Source of the DNA: Cyclina sinensis
Taxonomy: Eukaryota > Mollusca > Bivalvia > Venerida > Veneridae
Length of the DNA: 64,000 bases
Direction of reading: 5' to 3'
Assembly (NCBI GenBank): GCA_012932295.1
Contig: JAAONU010000011.1
Location: 16,328,136-16,392,135, forward strand
Below, piece by piece: positions 27,001 to 34,570 of the stretch. The notes under the pieces were generated by a model. That model was not told where the DNA came from and searched no databases. It saw only the letters and a program-made list of their open reading frames with translations. How positions within the stretch are numbered: position 1 is the first letter of the stretch; each line of letters begins with the position of its first letter. The position numbers were made by a program, and so were the translations under genes.

Positions 27001-30000
27001 TACAAACAGCCACTAGTGTCTAGCACTATCAACAAATCTTTACTGTCAATTGGAACAGCATCTTTACATGGAATGATATTAACAGCACCAAAAACAAGTT
27101 TTTTCAAATCATTACTTTCCTCAAATTTTACACATCGTAGTTGCTGTCTGTAAGAGATCACGTAGCACAGATACTGCTGCCTGCACAGGTCTCGTGTCAG
27201 AAATGCTTTTGATGATTTTCCAAGTGAGCCATCTCTAATAGCTGGAGCAGTTTCAGTCCAAATATGCTCCAGACAAATTTCTGGTGTGATTGGTTCCATC
27301 CATTCAGTGATGCTTTCATTGATCAGGGACATGTTGGCAGGTGTACGGTAAAAGTTTCCTGGAGATTTAGAAGTTTGAGGAGATGGGGTATGAAGTCTGT
27401 GTAGGGATGTGCTGGCAAACACAGCTGGACTCTGTGAACGTCTGAAATGGACATACTTAGATATAGCAGATATCCCTAAAATATGTATATCAAATCAATG
27501 ACAAAAACAAAAGTTAAAATGCTGAAATTTTTTGTTCAGGTATAAGACAGTGCTTAAATATCATCTAAATAATTCAAATGGGAACAAAAAATGTACATTG
27601 TGATTTACTGGTCGCTTAGTTCAGCAGGTAAAAACCCATGCACAATTCTAATAAATATACTGTCATTAAACCAGTAAGCCTTTAAATTACCGTAAAAATT
27701 CTATTTATAGCCCATCCTCTAATAGACATCCACCCCCCATTTTTTGGACAAAAAACGGCCATTTTTCAGCCCAAAGTTGAAAAATCAACTGCCCCTTTTG
27801 CCCCATCCCCCGATTTGAGCAAATCTGAGCTAACCTTTACAATTCAATTTTACTTATTTCCCTTTTATTTTACTTTTATTTCCCTAACTTTTGCCATAAG
27901 AAAGTAGCAAAGATCATTTGTGAGGCTTATTTTTTATTCCTGTGCTCGGCAAACTTTCACACATACCAGACCCTACATGTACGGTAATAGTGGAAATGAA
28001 CAAATTTTAGCGTTGTCTGCAATAAGTCAACATCCACTGTTTCTCCGGATTCGATTTCTTCTTGTAATTATGAGGGGCGAGTGGATTTATAAAGCCCTTG
28101 CTTAGAAAATCAGTCTGTCTTGTGAAGATGTGTCTCCAATTAACGCCCATCCCCAACTTTCGAACAATCCATGATTCTAATAAAAGCCCAGGCTATAAAT
28201 GGAATTTTTACGGTATGTTTAATATTACTTAGCAACTGAAACATAAATAAAATTTAATATGATAATAGCTAGAACCGAGATATTTACCTATCTAGTCCTG
28301 GTGGATTTGTAGCAAGTGGACTCTGAGAGTGTGACATAAAAGCCGGAGAGCTGATACGTCCAGAGAAATTTCTCAGAGGAGACACCTGGGGTGATGCTGT
28401 TGCTGAGATGTTACCATAGAAACGTGACATATTACTACTAGACTGGTTCATGTTTTGAGCTGGTGTACAGGGTCCCATCTGGTATAGACTGGTTGTCTGG
28501 TCCCATGTATTACATACAGCATTACACTCCTGAAATAATAATACTATACAGAATTTAAAATGTTCTTAGACATCTAAAACCTATATAACCTTGACTGCTG
28601 ACTACATTTAAGCATAATCAATCAACTATGATATTTCTATTCAAAGTTCATCTAGTCCCCATCCATGTTTTTTACCTTCCTTTATTACTTCTGACCCGAC
28701 ATTTTTTTGTGCTTATAATAATTCTAAATATACCATGAGACACCTATTAAGTTATTTTTGTGTGAAAACAAACTATGCCGGCAATTTTTTATTGGAATTT
28801 TACCATACCTCTTGTCTTGCCCTCCTTACTTTCCATGCTGAATGCACGCCAACCATTGTATCATAGGTGAGTACTATGGATGGATCAACACTGGAGAATA
28901 CAACGTGTTGTGTGTTGTCTGTCAGGTAGGAGGTCTTCTGACATCCTGATGAGCCTGAATAATTAAAGAGTATGATTGTTATGAAAAGACTCATGCCATA
29001 ACTTGCATGTTAACTTTCTAGAGTGCACAGAATTATAATGTCAAAATGTTTCTTGAAACAACACAACATCATGTCTCTTCTATGTGACTTAGTTATACAT
29101 GGTTATTTTTTTATCACACCTTTTACGTTTTTTTATTTACAATTCTATCAAAATATAATTATTCTTTTATAGTTTAAGAGTAGTAAGCATAATATATTCC
29201 TATCTGTCTATGAAGCTTTGCTCTCTGTCATACAGTACAACCATTTTCAACATGTTATTTTTTCTGGTAAGTACAAGTGCCTGATCTACCTTCCTACCGT
29301 CCTAATACAGTCAAAATGTAACCGAGCAGAAAGTGATATGATGAAACTATTGCAAACTACAGAAATATTCTTTGGACAAAAGATGCAACACAAAATGCCA
29401 TTTAAAAAAAAAAAGATCAGGTCAATTTCAAGGTCAAAGAATCACTTATTGGCTGTATTTGTGAACCTGTCTACTAAAATTCAGCTAAAAATATCCGAAT
29501 TTAAAAAAAAAATCAAAATAATGTCAAAATAATGCTATTACATTTTATCTCTCTTTCCTAAGTAGATCTCAAATAAACACAGTGTATCTATCATGCTGTA
29601 TAGTCAGACAAAATCAAAGCAACATAATTTACAGAGAATGGATGGTACAGACCAGTTTTAGTGATGACTGGTGCAACCTCATCTAATGGATGTAACATAC
29701 TGAATACTGTTGTCTGATTTGGTGCATTTCTGTAAAAAGACACATATAATATTCATTTTGATGTCAGTTTCATAAATGAACGTTTTTAGATACTGAAAAA
29801 CTGCTCTGTTTGTATAATATTCATAACTGGTACTTTGTTTTATGTGATACTGTTTATATTAACCCACCTTTTGTTTTACATGTAAAGATTTGCACAATTT
29901 AGGGGAGTGCAAGCTGGTATGAATTTAAAGAGAAGCTACTGGCTTAGTGGAATTGTTATTACACATTATAAAATGTATTTACCTTTTTTGGGAGCTGTAT

Positions 30001-33000
30001 TCTGTAGGAGACACAGTCCTCTCAAACAATAAACCATTCTTGATCACCCAAACATGTGCTACCTGAAATACAAACATTTTTCAACATATTACTTGACCCA
30101 CACTTTATGTAAAGTTAGAGCACTCTGACAATTCAACATACATGTAAAAGGCCTACAGTTCCGTACATCACAGAGGTTTTGTATTCTCCTATCTCTGATT
30201 ATGGATTCAGTTGGGTGTGAAATAAAGCTAACATAACATACATGTACATATCAGCAAATGCAGTAGGCTCTAGCCATTGAGATAAAGAGGAAAAAATAAC
30301 AATCAAAAAATCTAAATGCAATCAACACCAAAAACATGGCTACAGTAAGACAGTAAGGTAAAACATTTCTTTACATATTTCAGACTTATTTCAAAATCTT
30401 AAGATTACTGAGATTATAAAAACACAGCAACAATCTTTACCTGAAATGGCAGTGCTGCCAAGTAATCGCTGCCATCTTGCATAAAACAGCTGACACAACT
30501 GGATTCTACTACACATACACCTGACTGCATCTCACCTGTTTAAGAAATACTGAGATGAACAAATGTGAATGTCGAATTAGTTTAATTTGGCACAGGTACC
30601 GTGATACCCAGAATTAAGTACCATTGTTTGGTCCAAAACTCATAGCACTTGAAGCTATAAAGTTTTTCTTGCACTAGCAACACAATTTGGGCTTTTATAT
30701 TCTCTGTTAATTTAATGAATAACATTATTAATTACCAACCTTTTGTGTCAAGAGTTGAGCAAATTTCTTCCGGATTTGAACTTTCTGGGATGACAAAGTT
30801 ACACCAGAGTGCCTAGAATAAGAAATCTATTATATATATTTTCCAGGAACTTGAAAGTTCTTTTGATTTTTTAATTTTAACCTTTTTCACTACCTAGCTA
30901 AAAATCTATAATATCTGCTTAAAGGTTTTCACATCTTTTAAACAAAAGACTATAAAATATAAACAGGCAGTAAGTTAATGGTTCAACAAGCCAATCAGCA
31001 TGTACTACACGACATTTAATTTGAATTTTATCTAAACTTCATCAAGCCTTGATCAAGGAAATCAGACCATTTTCTTTCATAGGTTCAAAGTCAAGCAGCT
31101 GTACTATTTACAAACCTGAAGTACAGGGGTATCCATGGTGAATGTTTTGATCACAGATCTACAGTTGTCCTGACCTCCCCGGCTCCACACCACAGTATTT
31201 CCACTCACATATAGTTCCTCATCGTAACTTCCACGGCAACCGTCCTTGTCTAACTGATTGTAAAATGTCCACTGTTCCTTCTAGAAAAAAATGACAACAC
31301 CAAAATTAATAAATTACATGTACTTGTGATGCTCTGATAACTGATCACACATGAAAAGAAAGTTAACAAAATAGACAGCTGTTATTACATTTAATCAAAC
31401 ACCAAAATTTCTGGAATAAATGTGTAACAAAATTTGTAGTCTCTAATTAGAGACACTTAATTGGCCACTTACATTATCCCAGCACAAACATGTTTATTTA
31501 ATTGGCATTTATTGAAAATTTAAGCACTGGCAAATTGAAATCATAGTCTAGTTTTACAAATAATAAGACCAACACTATATATTTTCGTAATGTTCAACTG
31601 ACATATAATGCTCATGCCATGAAAAAGTACAAATGAGGTGAAAGTTTTAAATGCATGTCTCCATCAACATGTCTGTTATCAAACTTTCAAGTTCATATCA
31701 ACGTTTTGGAATCCCTTTTCAAAACATCTCTATTAAGGGTATAATGTAAACTGTTTTCTCAAACAATAAAAGACAAAAATACCCTGCCACAGTCCTGTAT
31801 GGATATATCTCTGAAGGACTTGAGTAGTGGTAGACCTGGATCTGTGTGTACTACATTCTGTACCTGTAAACAAATTTGTCAATTTTACTGAAATATTCAG
31901 CACAGATATTTTAGTGTAGAAGGGAATAGCATACATTTAATTATCTGCCCTGCTAAATCAAAAACACTCCTTTAAACTTGCACAAAAATTCATTTGTTTT
32001 AAACCTTCTAACTTAAGATTTTAACAATGGGGTCAGTTAAGTTTTGCTTAGTATTTTAGGGTACAAAAAAAAAGAAACTCTTCCTACTTTCAGAAATATG
32101 CTTACAGGCCCTTTAATATCTCACCTGTTGTTAGAAGCCCATTAAAAAGCAAAAACAAACTGACATAAATGAAAATGTTAAGCAACATGCCATTAAATGT
32201 GCCAGTTATTTGCAACCTACGGTTCAAATAACATCTCAAACAAGCTTACCCCCACTGTGGAGATTAACAAAATAAACATTGGAAGACTGGGGTAAATGAG
32301 ACGTTTAAAGTGATCAAGTTTTCAACTAATCTGAGCTAGTGACCTAGATTTTAAACCCACATGGCCCTGCTTAATTCTGATCTTGGAGAACATCAAACCA
32401 AAATATTTTACCAAATTTCACATTGTTTTCCATGGATCTGAGCTTGTGAAGTATTTTTAAAACAAACATGACCCATTTTAATATTGTTCCTAGATATCAT
32501 CAAAACAAACAATATGACCAAAGTTCATACTTTGGGTAAAAAATGTGACCTCTAAGTGTTCACAAGGTTTTCCCCTGACCTTATCTGGTGACAATGTTTT
32601 TTACCCAATGTGACCCAGTTTTGGATTTGTAAGAGATATCATCAGGACAAAAATTCTTAATAAGTTTCAATATGACTAGGTAAAAAAGTGGCTTCTACAG
32701 TTATCACAAAGTTCTGATTTAGGCTGGTGACCTAATTTTTGGACCCACATTACCCAGTTTTAAAACTTTATCTGACTCTGAGAGTTCATCATGACATTCT
32801 GAGCAAGCTTTAAGGCTAGATCAAAAATGTGGTCACCAGAGTTTTCACAAGGTAAAATATTGACAATGGACAACTACAGCCAGAAGACAGACAAAGGCCA
32901 ATCACAAAAGCTAACTCTGAGCACCATGTGCTCAGGAGAACTAAAACCTTCTGTACTTTTCACACCTGTATCTGAAATTTCCCAGGATGCTGCTGCACAT

Positions 33001-33049
33001 ATTCTCGGCCGAATGGAACAAAGTCCTGGGTATCACTGGCCGTAATCAT
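1..33049 (-). CDS. ANAPC1: Anaphase-promoting complex subunit 1 (APC1), 43 exons traced, C-terminus off the left edge
   Basis: APC1 is the largest scaffold subunit of the anaphase-promoting complex (cyclosome), the nuclear and cytosolic ubiquitin ligase that targets cyclins and securin. Exons in transcript order: 32966-33049, 31783-31863, 31116-31280, 30740-30812, 30441-30535, 29983-30062, 29653-29729, 28809-28954, 28288-28529, 26625-27441, 26013-26183, 24266-24337, 23357-23545, 22741-22903, 22017-22165, 20305-20383, 19772-19876, 19217-19482, 18910-19016, 18386-18463, 17213-17302, 16159-16408, 15192-15241, 14017-14201, 13286-13377, 12690-12776, 12308-12355, 11836-11918, 10440-10518, 9786-9860, 9291-9364, 8833-8923, 8356-8469, 7776-7924, 4765-4851, 3853-3970, 2947-3024, 2477-2544, 2095-2170, 1626-1688, 1206-1286, 592-687, 1-161 (partial). 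All have GT/AG borders and compatible phases, giving about 1844 codons. The human protein is about 1940 residues, so roughly 100 residues are missing. Diagnostic strings are SYSLAAGLALG, PGATLALGMLYF and HNVQVAAILGVGLVFQG. The least certain border is the donor at 26013. Confidence 0.95.
1838..2033. mobile_element. Small MITE in ANAPC1 intron
   Basis: The ends are inverted copies of each other. The left end begins GAGGGCCATTCCAGTAA and the right end, reversed, begins GAGGGTCATTCCAGTAA. The inverted similarity continues to AGGAAGGCA. No ORF is present. A related right-hand end (TTTACTGGAATGGCCCTTAG) occurs near 1150-1170, so the family has at least one more degraded copy here. I found no clear target duplication. 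Confidence 0.6.
3853..16408 (-). CDS. ANAPC1: ANAPC1 exons 22-36: proteasome/cyclosome (PC) repeat toroid
   Basis: These exons encode residues about 1110-1637. They carry the tandem PC repeats shared by APC1 and the proteasome subunits Rpn1 and Rpn2, which form a closed alpha-helical solenoid in the complex. The repeats are visible as Gly/Ala-rich helices: NEYAGFLMALGLNKHL, TTIGLLLGIAAA, VQVAAILGVGLVFQGTGHR, SYSLAAGLALGLVMFG, GATLALGMLYF, NVVAGACMVIGLKFAGS and HMAISMAIGLLFLGGG. They end in YHLQAFRHLYVLASE. Exon 23 (50 nt) has a tandemly duplicated 3' splice site upstream. The exon 25 donor is GGT|GTAGGT, not the adjacent TAG|GTATTC, because only the former keeps the phase into exon 26. The intron between exons 34 and 35 (4852-7775) is filled largely by pearl-like repeats. 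Confidence 0.93.
5130..6376. repeat. Pearl-like element(s) with ~156-bp core tandem array
   Basis: A core unit containing GGCAAGGTAGAGTTATT recurs at 5281, 5438, 5719, 5874, 6030 and 6187, so the period is 155-157 bp. Two terminal modules are present, at about 5560-5620 and 6305-6376. Each has GGAC-type tetranucleotides followed by a CCCC...GGGG hairpin and GATAATAA. This suggests two adjacent or nested elements. The layout matches the non-autonomous 'pearl' repeats known from oysters, thought to be Helitron-like. The array fills much of ANAPC1 intron 34 and codes for nothing recognisable. Confidence 0.75.
6553..7675. repeat. Degenerate pearl-like element in ANAPC1 intron 34
   Basis: The element starts with CAAGAGCTGTCAAAATGACA. 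It contains several degenerate units built around CATCNTGTAAAGTTTNAAGGTCC and GGGAGCAGTT...GTTATTGATC. It ends with ACCAACAGACATGAGCAAAG followed by an imperfect hairpin (ATATACCC...GGAGGACATA). The layout is the same as the neighbouring 5.1-6.4 kb arrays, but the units are more diverged. An 80-codon ORF inside (7384-7626) is a by-product of the repeat. Confidence 0.6.
9003..9062 (+). repeat. Possible SINE fragment (tRNA-like box motif)
   Basis: CAGTAATCCAGTGGTAATAC followed by ACCTGTAATCTAGTGG resembles a second piece at 13475-13545 (CAGTGATCTGGTGGTAATAC ... TTTAATCCAGTGGTAGTGAG ... TTTGATC). Both look like decayed tRNA-derived SINE heads inside ANAPC1 introns. They are too short and diverged for assignment. 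Confidence 0.3.
10832..11813. mobile_element. hAT-like non-autonomous element, 982 bp, with 8-bp target duplication
   Basis: The ends are TAGGGATG and its reverse complement CATCCCTA. They are flanked on both sides by the same 8 bp, GAGATTAA (10824-10831 and 11814-11821). Inside each end lie palindromic blocks of GAACGTTCGAA-type sequence. An 8-bp duplication and this terminal motif fit the hAT superfamily. No transposase reading frame is visible, so the copy is non-autonomous. It sits in the ANAPC1 intron between exons 28 and 29, and its right end is only 22 bases from the exon 28 donor side (exon at 11836). Confidence 0.85.
12895..12956. repeat. 31-bp direct tandem duplication
   Basis: The segment ATTCATAGGACATGATAATC... 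(30 bp) is repeated exactly with a 31-bp period, at 12895 and 12926, in an ANAPC1 intron. It is a simple local duplication with no coding content. Confidence 0.8.
14750..15155. repeat. Pearl-like element, two ~180-bp core units plus terminal hairpin
   Basis: Two copies of a core unit (TATTCGGTAAACAGGAAGTA...) start about 180 bp apart, near 14761 and 14938. They are followed by GGACGGACGGACAGATGGAC and then a perfect hairpin (CCCCCCACTTCTTCGAAGCGGGGG) with TATAATAATA. This is the same end structure as the other pearl-like repeats in the window, but the core sequence is different. It lies between ANAPC1 exons 23 and 24. Confidence 0.75.
15242..15349. repeat. Exact 54-bp tandem duplication spanning the exon 23 acceptor
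   Basis: Bases 15242-15295 are repeated identically at 15296-15349. On the minus strand the unit is the last 54 bases of the intron before ANAPC1 exon 23, so the 3' splice site CCTTATAG is present twice. Use of the upstream copy would add 54 nt, which keeps the phase but introduces an in-frame TAG. Confidence 0.9.
15826..15910 (+). repeat. tRNA-derived SINE head
   Basis: TGGCTCAGTGGTTTAGCTCG resembles an RNA polymerase III A box in a D-arm context, and GGTACAAATCC resembles a B box about 45 bases later. The acceptor stem does not pair well and the arms are irregular. I therefore read it as a SINE head rather than a functional tRNA gene. It lies in an ANAPC1 intron. Confidence 0.5.
17213..24337 (-). 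CDS. ANAPC1: ANAPC1 exons 12-21: middle domain
   Basis: These exons encode residues about 678-1110, the helical middle region of APC1 between the propeller and the proteasome/cyclosome repeats. Recognisable stretches are LSPVTAKRAKTSDQGSEEDW (a basic linker), DYYCRDFPKLLYTP, FTKVPPSVYNWIIRSLEGQ, GMTERDLTYLPVGVALPIRE, DLRVQEARRLLQSSRPARI and LYAICIRTMALSVGRGMFTL. The exon 21 acceptor was chosen between two overlapping AGs. Only AG|AGGAATG (exon to 17302) restores the conserved Arg-Gly-Met and the frame. Introns here contain the 154-bp hairpin near 18.2 kb, the 146-bp tandem array near 21 kb and an 88-bp hAT-like MITE. Confidence 0.92.
18161..18314. repeat. 154-bp near-perfect hairpin (foldback MITE)
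   Basis: Two arms of about 75 bp (ATTTGTTTGTTTTTTAGTGG... and its complement ending AACAAACAAAT) meet around 18237 with almost no spacer. The arms match over nearly their whole length, including CACCATATGTG/CACATATGGTG. It is inserted in the ANAPC1 intron between exons 20 and 21. No clear target duplication or protein is visible. Confidence 0.85.
20612..21430. repeat. Pearl-like element with 146-bp tandem array
   Basis: A unit beginning CTGCACGTCATCTTGATGTG recurs with an exact 146-bp period from about 20846, 20992 and 21138 to 21284. A first copy lies near 20615, plus a partial internal duplication (20730-20827). The copies are almost identical. The array ends in a GCCCGCCCATCCGCCC-type tract and then an AACCAGG...CCTGGTT hairpin. 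The core phrase TGTGACCTTGACCTTGGAGC is also part of the 45-50 kb elements. The short ORFs over each unit arise from the repeat and lie in different frames, since 146 is not a multiple of 3. Confidence 0.85.
21803..21890. mobile_element. 88-bp hAT-like MITE with perfect 8-bp target duplication
   Basis: The terminal inverted repeats CAGGGCTCC and GGAGCCCTG bound an 88-bp AT-rich body. Both sides carry ATACAGAA (21795-21802 and 21891-21898). The size and ends mark it as a very short hAT-type MITE. It lies in the ANAPC1 intron between exons 15 and 16. Confidence 0.9.
24637..25979. mobile_element. TA-flanked inverted-repeat element (Tc1/mariner- or pogo-like), 1343 bp
   Basis: The left end is CACTCAGACCCCGTTACTAC. 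The right end, reversed, is CACTGGGACCCCGTTATAGC. A TA dinucleotide lies outside each. Further GTTATA/GCGC blocks continue the inverted similarity. The middle contains a direct duplication: about 24790-25000 repeats at about 25135-25345, including CAGCGAAGTACAATTAACTA. No transposase frame is visible. The right end is 33 bases from ANAPC1 exon 11 (26013), so the element adjoins that donor site. Confidence 0.8.
26013..33049 (-). CDS. ANAPC1: ANAPC1 exons 1-11: N-terminal beta-propeller with CDK-site loop
   Basis: These exons encode residues 1 to about 677. The start is the ATG at 33049-33047 (MITASDTQDFVPFGR). An in-frame TAA lies 27 bases upstream, so no longer start exists in this exon. The segment matches the N-terminal WD40-like propeller of APC1, with signatures YDEELYVSGNTVVWS, LPFQVAHVW, FSMLHPLDEVAP, DPSIVLTYDTMVGVHSAWKVR and ITEWMEPITPEICLEHIWTE. 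Residues about 289-382, on exons 9 and 10, form a low-complexity loop with ten Ser/Thr-Pro sites. This is the position of the mitotically phosphorylated '300s loop' of vertebrate APC1. Exon 10 (817 nt) is the largest. The exon 11 donor is placed at AAG|GTGCAG because it keeps the reading phase. A second GT 11 bases further on (TT|GTAAAA) breaks the phase. Confidence 0.93.
27690..28213. mobile_element. 524-bp MITE with TA target site
   Basis: The left end is CCGTAAAAATTCTATTTATA and the reversed right end is CCGTAAAAATTCCATTTATA. Each is flanked by TA. The inverted similarity extends about 20 more bases (TAGCCCATCC.. versus TAGCCTGGGC). A TA target and this end structure fit a Tc1/mariner-type MITE. 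It has no coding capacity and lies in the ANAPC1 intron between exons 9 and 10. Confidence 0.85.
32300..32900. repeat. Degenerate ~110-120-bp tandem repeat
   Basis: The phrases GTGACCTA, CCCACATG/CCCACATT, CCCAGTTTT and a stretch like CATCAAAACAAACAATATGACC recur several times with spacing of roughly 110-120 bp. This is an old decayed tandem array in the first intron of ANAPC1, ending about 65 bases from exon 1. Confidence 0.55.
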
Positions 33050-34562
33050 TTCTTCCGTATCCAGCGTGATAGATTACTCATCTAACACTCTACAAGGAGA
33101 AATCTGAATGAAAAAATCATTAAGAATTATGTTAGTTGACACAGATGTAGAGAAGCTGTGGTTGATGCATTAAAATGCCTAATTCCTAATGCAGTGGGCC
33201 CTAATTCAAATCCAACAAGGCGAGATTCTTCCGACACTTTCCACAATTCATACTTCCAACAAGAGAATAGTTTTGAATTTGGGAAGTTCTCAACAATTGG
33301 GACGTTTTTACATTGCAACCTATCTCCCAACTGATGTAAAATAAATAGATTTAAACTAAGCTGATAAGTCCGAGTAAGTCCTTCTATTTCCTTTACCTAT
33401 ACAGACAGCAGGAATGGTAAATACAATCCCCATTTTCACTTTCTTCATGAAAGCAGAATGATAGTGCTCGAAGTTCTATTGTACCTTTCAATGATTTAAA
33501 AACTCCCGATTGTGCAAGTGCACTCATTTCCCTAGCACACGAGACCTATGAAAATTTTGAGGTTATTTTATTTTTTAAGGAAGCAAGTCAAATCAACCCC
33601 AAGTAAAATCGGCTACAAATTAAGTCAAATCAGCCCCCAGAAAGTCAAATCAGCTTCACTGCATTTTTTATAAGTCAAATCTGCCCCAAATAAGTCAAAC
33701 TGGCCCCCAAAAATTGAGTATTTTTATTAATGGTACCATGTGATTTTTCTAATTAAGTGTTCTCTTGCAATTGTGTGCTTTTGGGTTAAAGAAGCTTACT
33801 AATATAGTTACGTTTATTAATATTCATTTGATTCTTAAAAATTTCTATTCGGTATTATTTGTAAATAACCGTTTTCATAAAAATCAACATGTTATTATCA
33901 AGGAACAGAATTTAGGGTTATTTGTTTTTCTGCTTGCAGCTACTGCAAAAAATGTTGTTAAAGAAGGTATCAAGCTTATATCAACCAAGGGTTATGAGGA
34001 CAGCTGACAACAAGTAGTCTGAAATTAGATATGTGCTAATGAGTAATGTTAAGGATAGGCATATTTTTACCAGTACTGGTGATACTGCAGGACCCATACA
34101 CCATGCTTTAATATGTGTTTACATACCATACTATATCAGATCACTAAAATATATTTGAAGTCATCAAATTTAGCAACGAGATTCAGGCTGCTGGCATATA
34201 CACATAGAAGAAAAACTTTCTGCATTGTTTTGAATCGTAAGTGGGTTGTGCGCGAAGGGCGACCATCGTCTATAATGAAAAGCCCTGGCGCACAATTTGT
34301 TGGGCTACATTAGGAGCTATAAATTAAACGAGATTGAGGATTGACGCTAAGGTCGCGTAAATACATGATAAGATATTTTGCAGGATGAAAAAAATTGCTT
34401 TAGGATAAAAGGAACTTAGAAACAAATATAATCATTCACTTTTTTTATATGCAGTACTATTCTGTTAGCACTATCCCTTTGTAATCTGTAAGCAGCGATA
34501 CGCCTATTTTTCAATTTGAGTGAGAAATTAATCTGTGTCATAAAAACGCTTATTCTCTTCTT
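33050..34562. other. ANAPC1 upstream region, no gene recognised
   Basis: The 5' UTR and promoter of ANAPC1 must lie here, but no TATA box or other core element stands out. A tRNA-like SINE head may lie at about 33135-33245 (TTCAAATCC). Bases 33575-33720 are a short degenerate array of AAGTCAAATCAGCCCC-like units with a period of about 20-35 bp. No coding frame with recognisable similarity was found. Confidence 0.5.
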
Positions 34563-34570
34563 GTTTTATG

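Noticed and set aside
33127..33330. 67-codon ORF upstream of ANAPC1 as a possible divergent gene
   Set aside because: It overlaps a SINE-like segment, has no similarity and no splice support.
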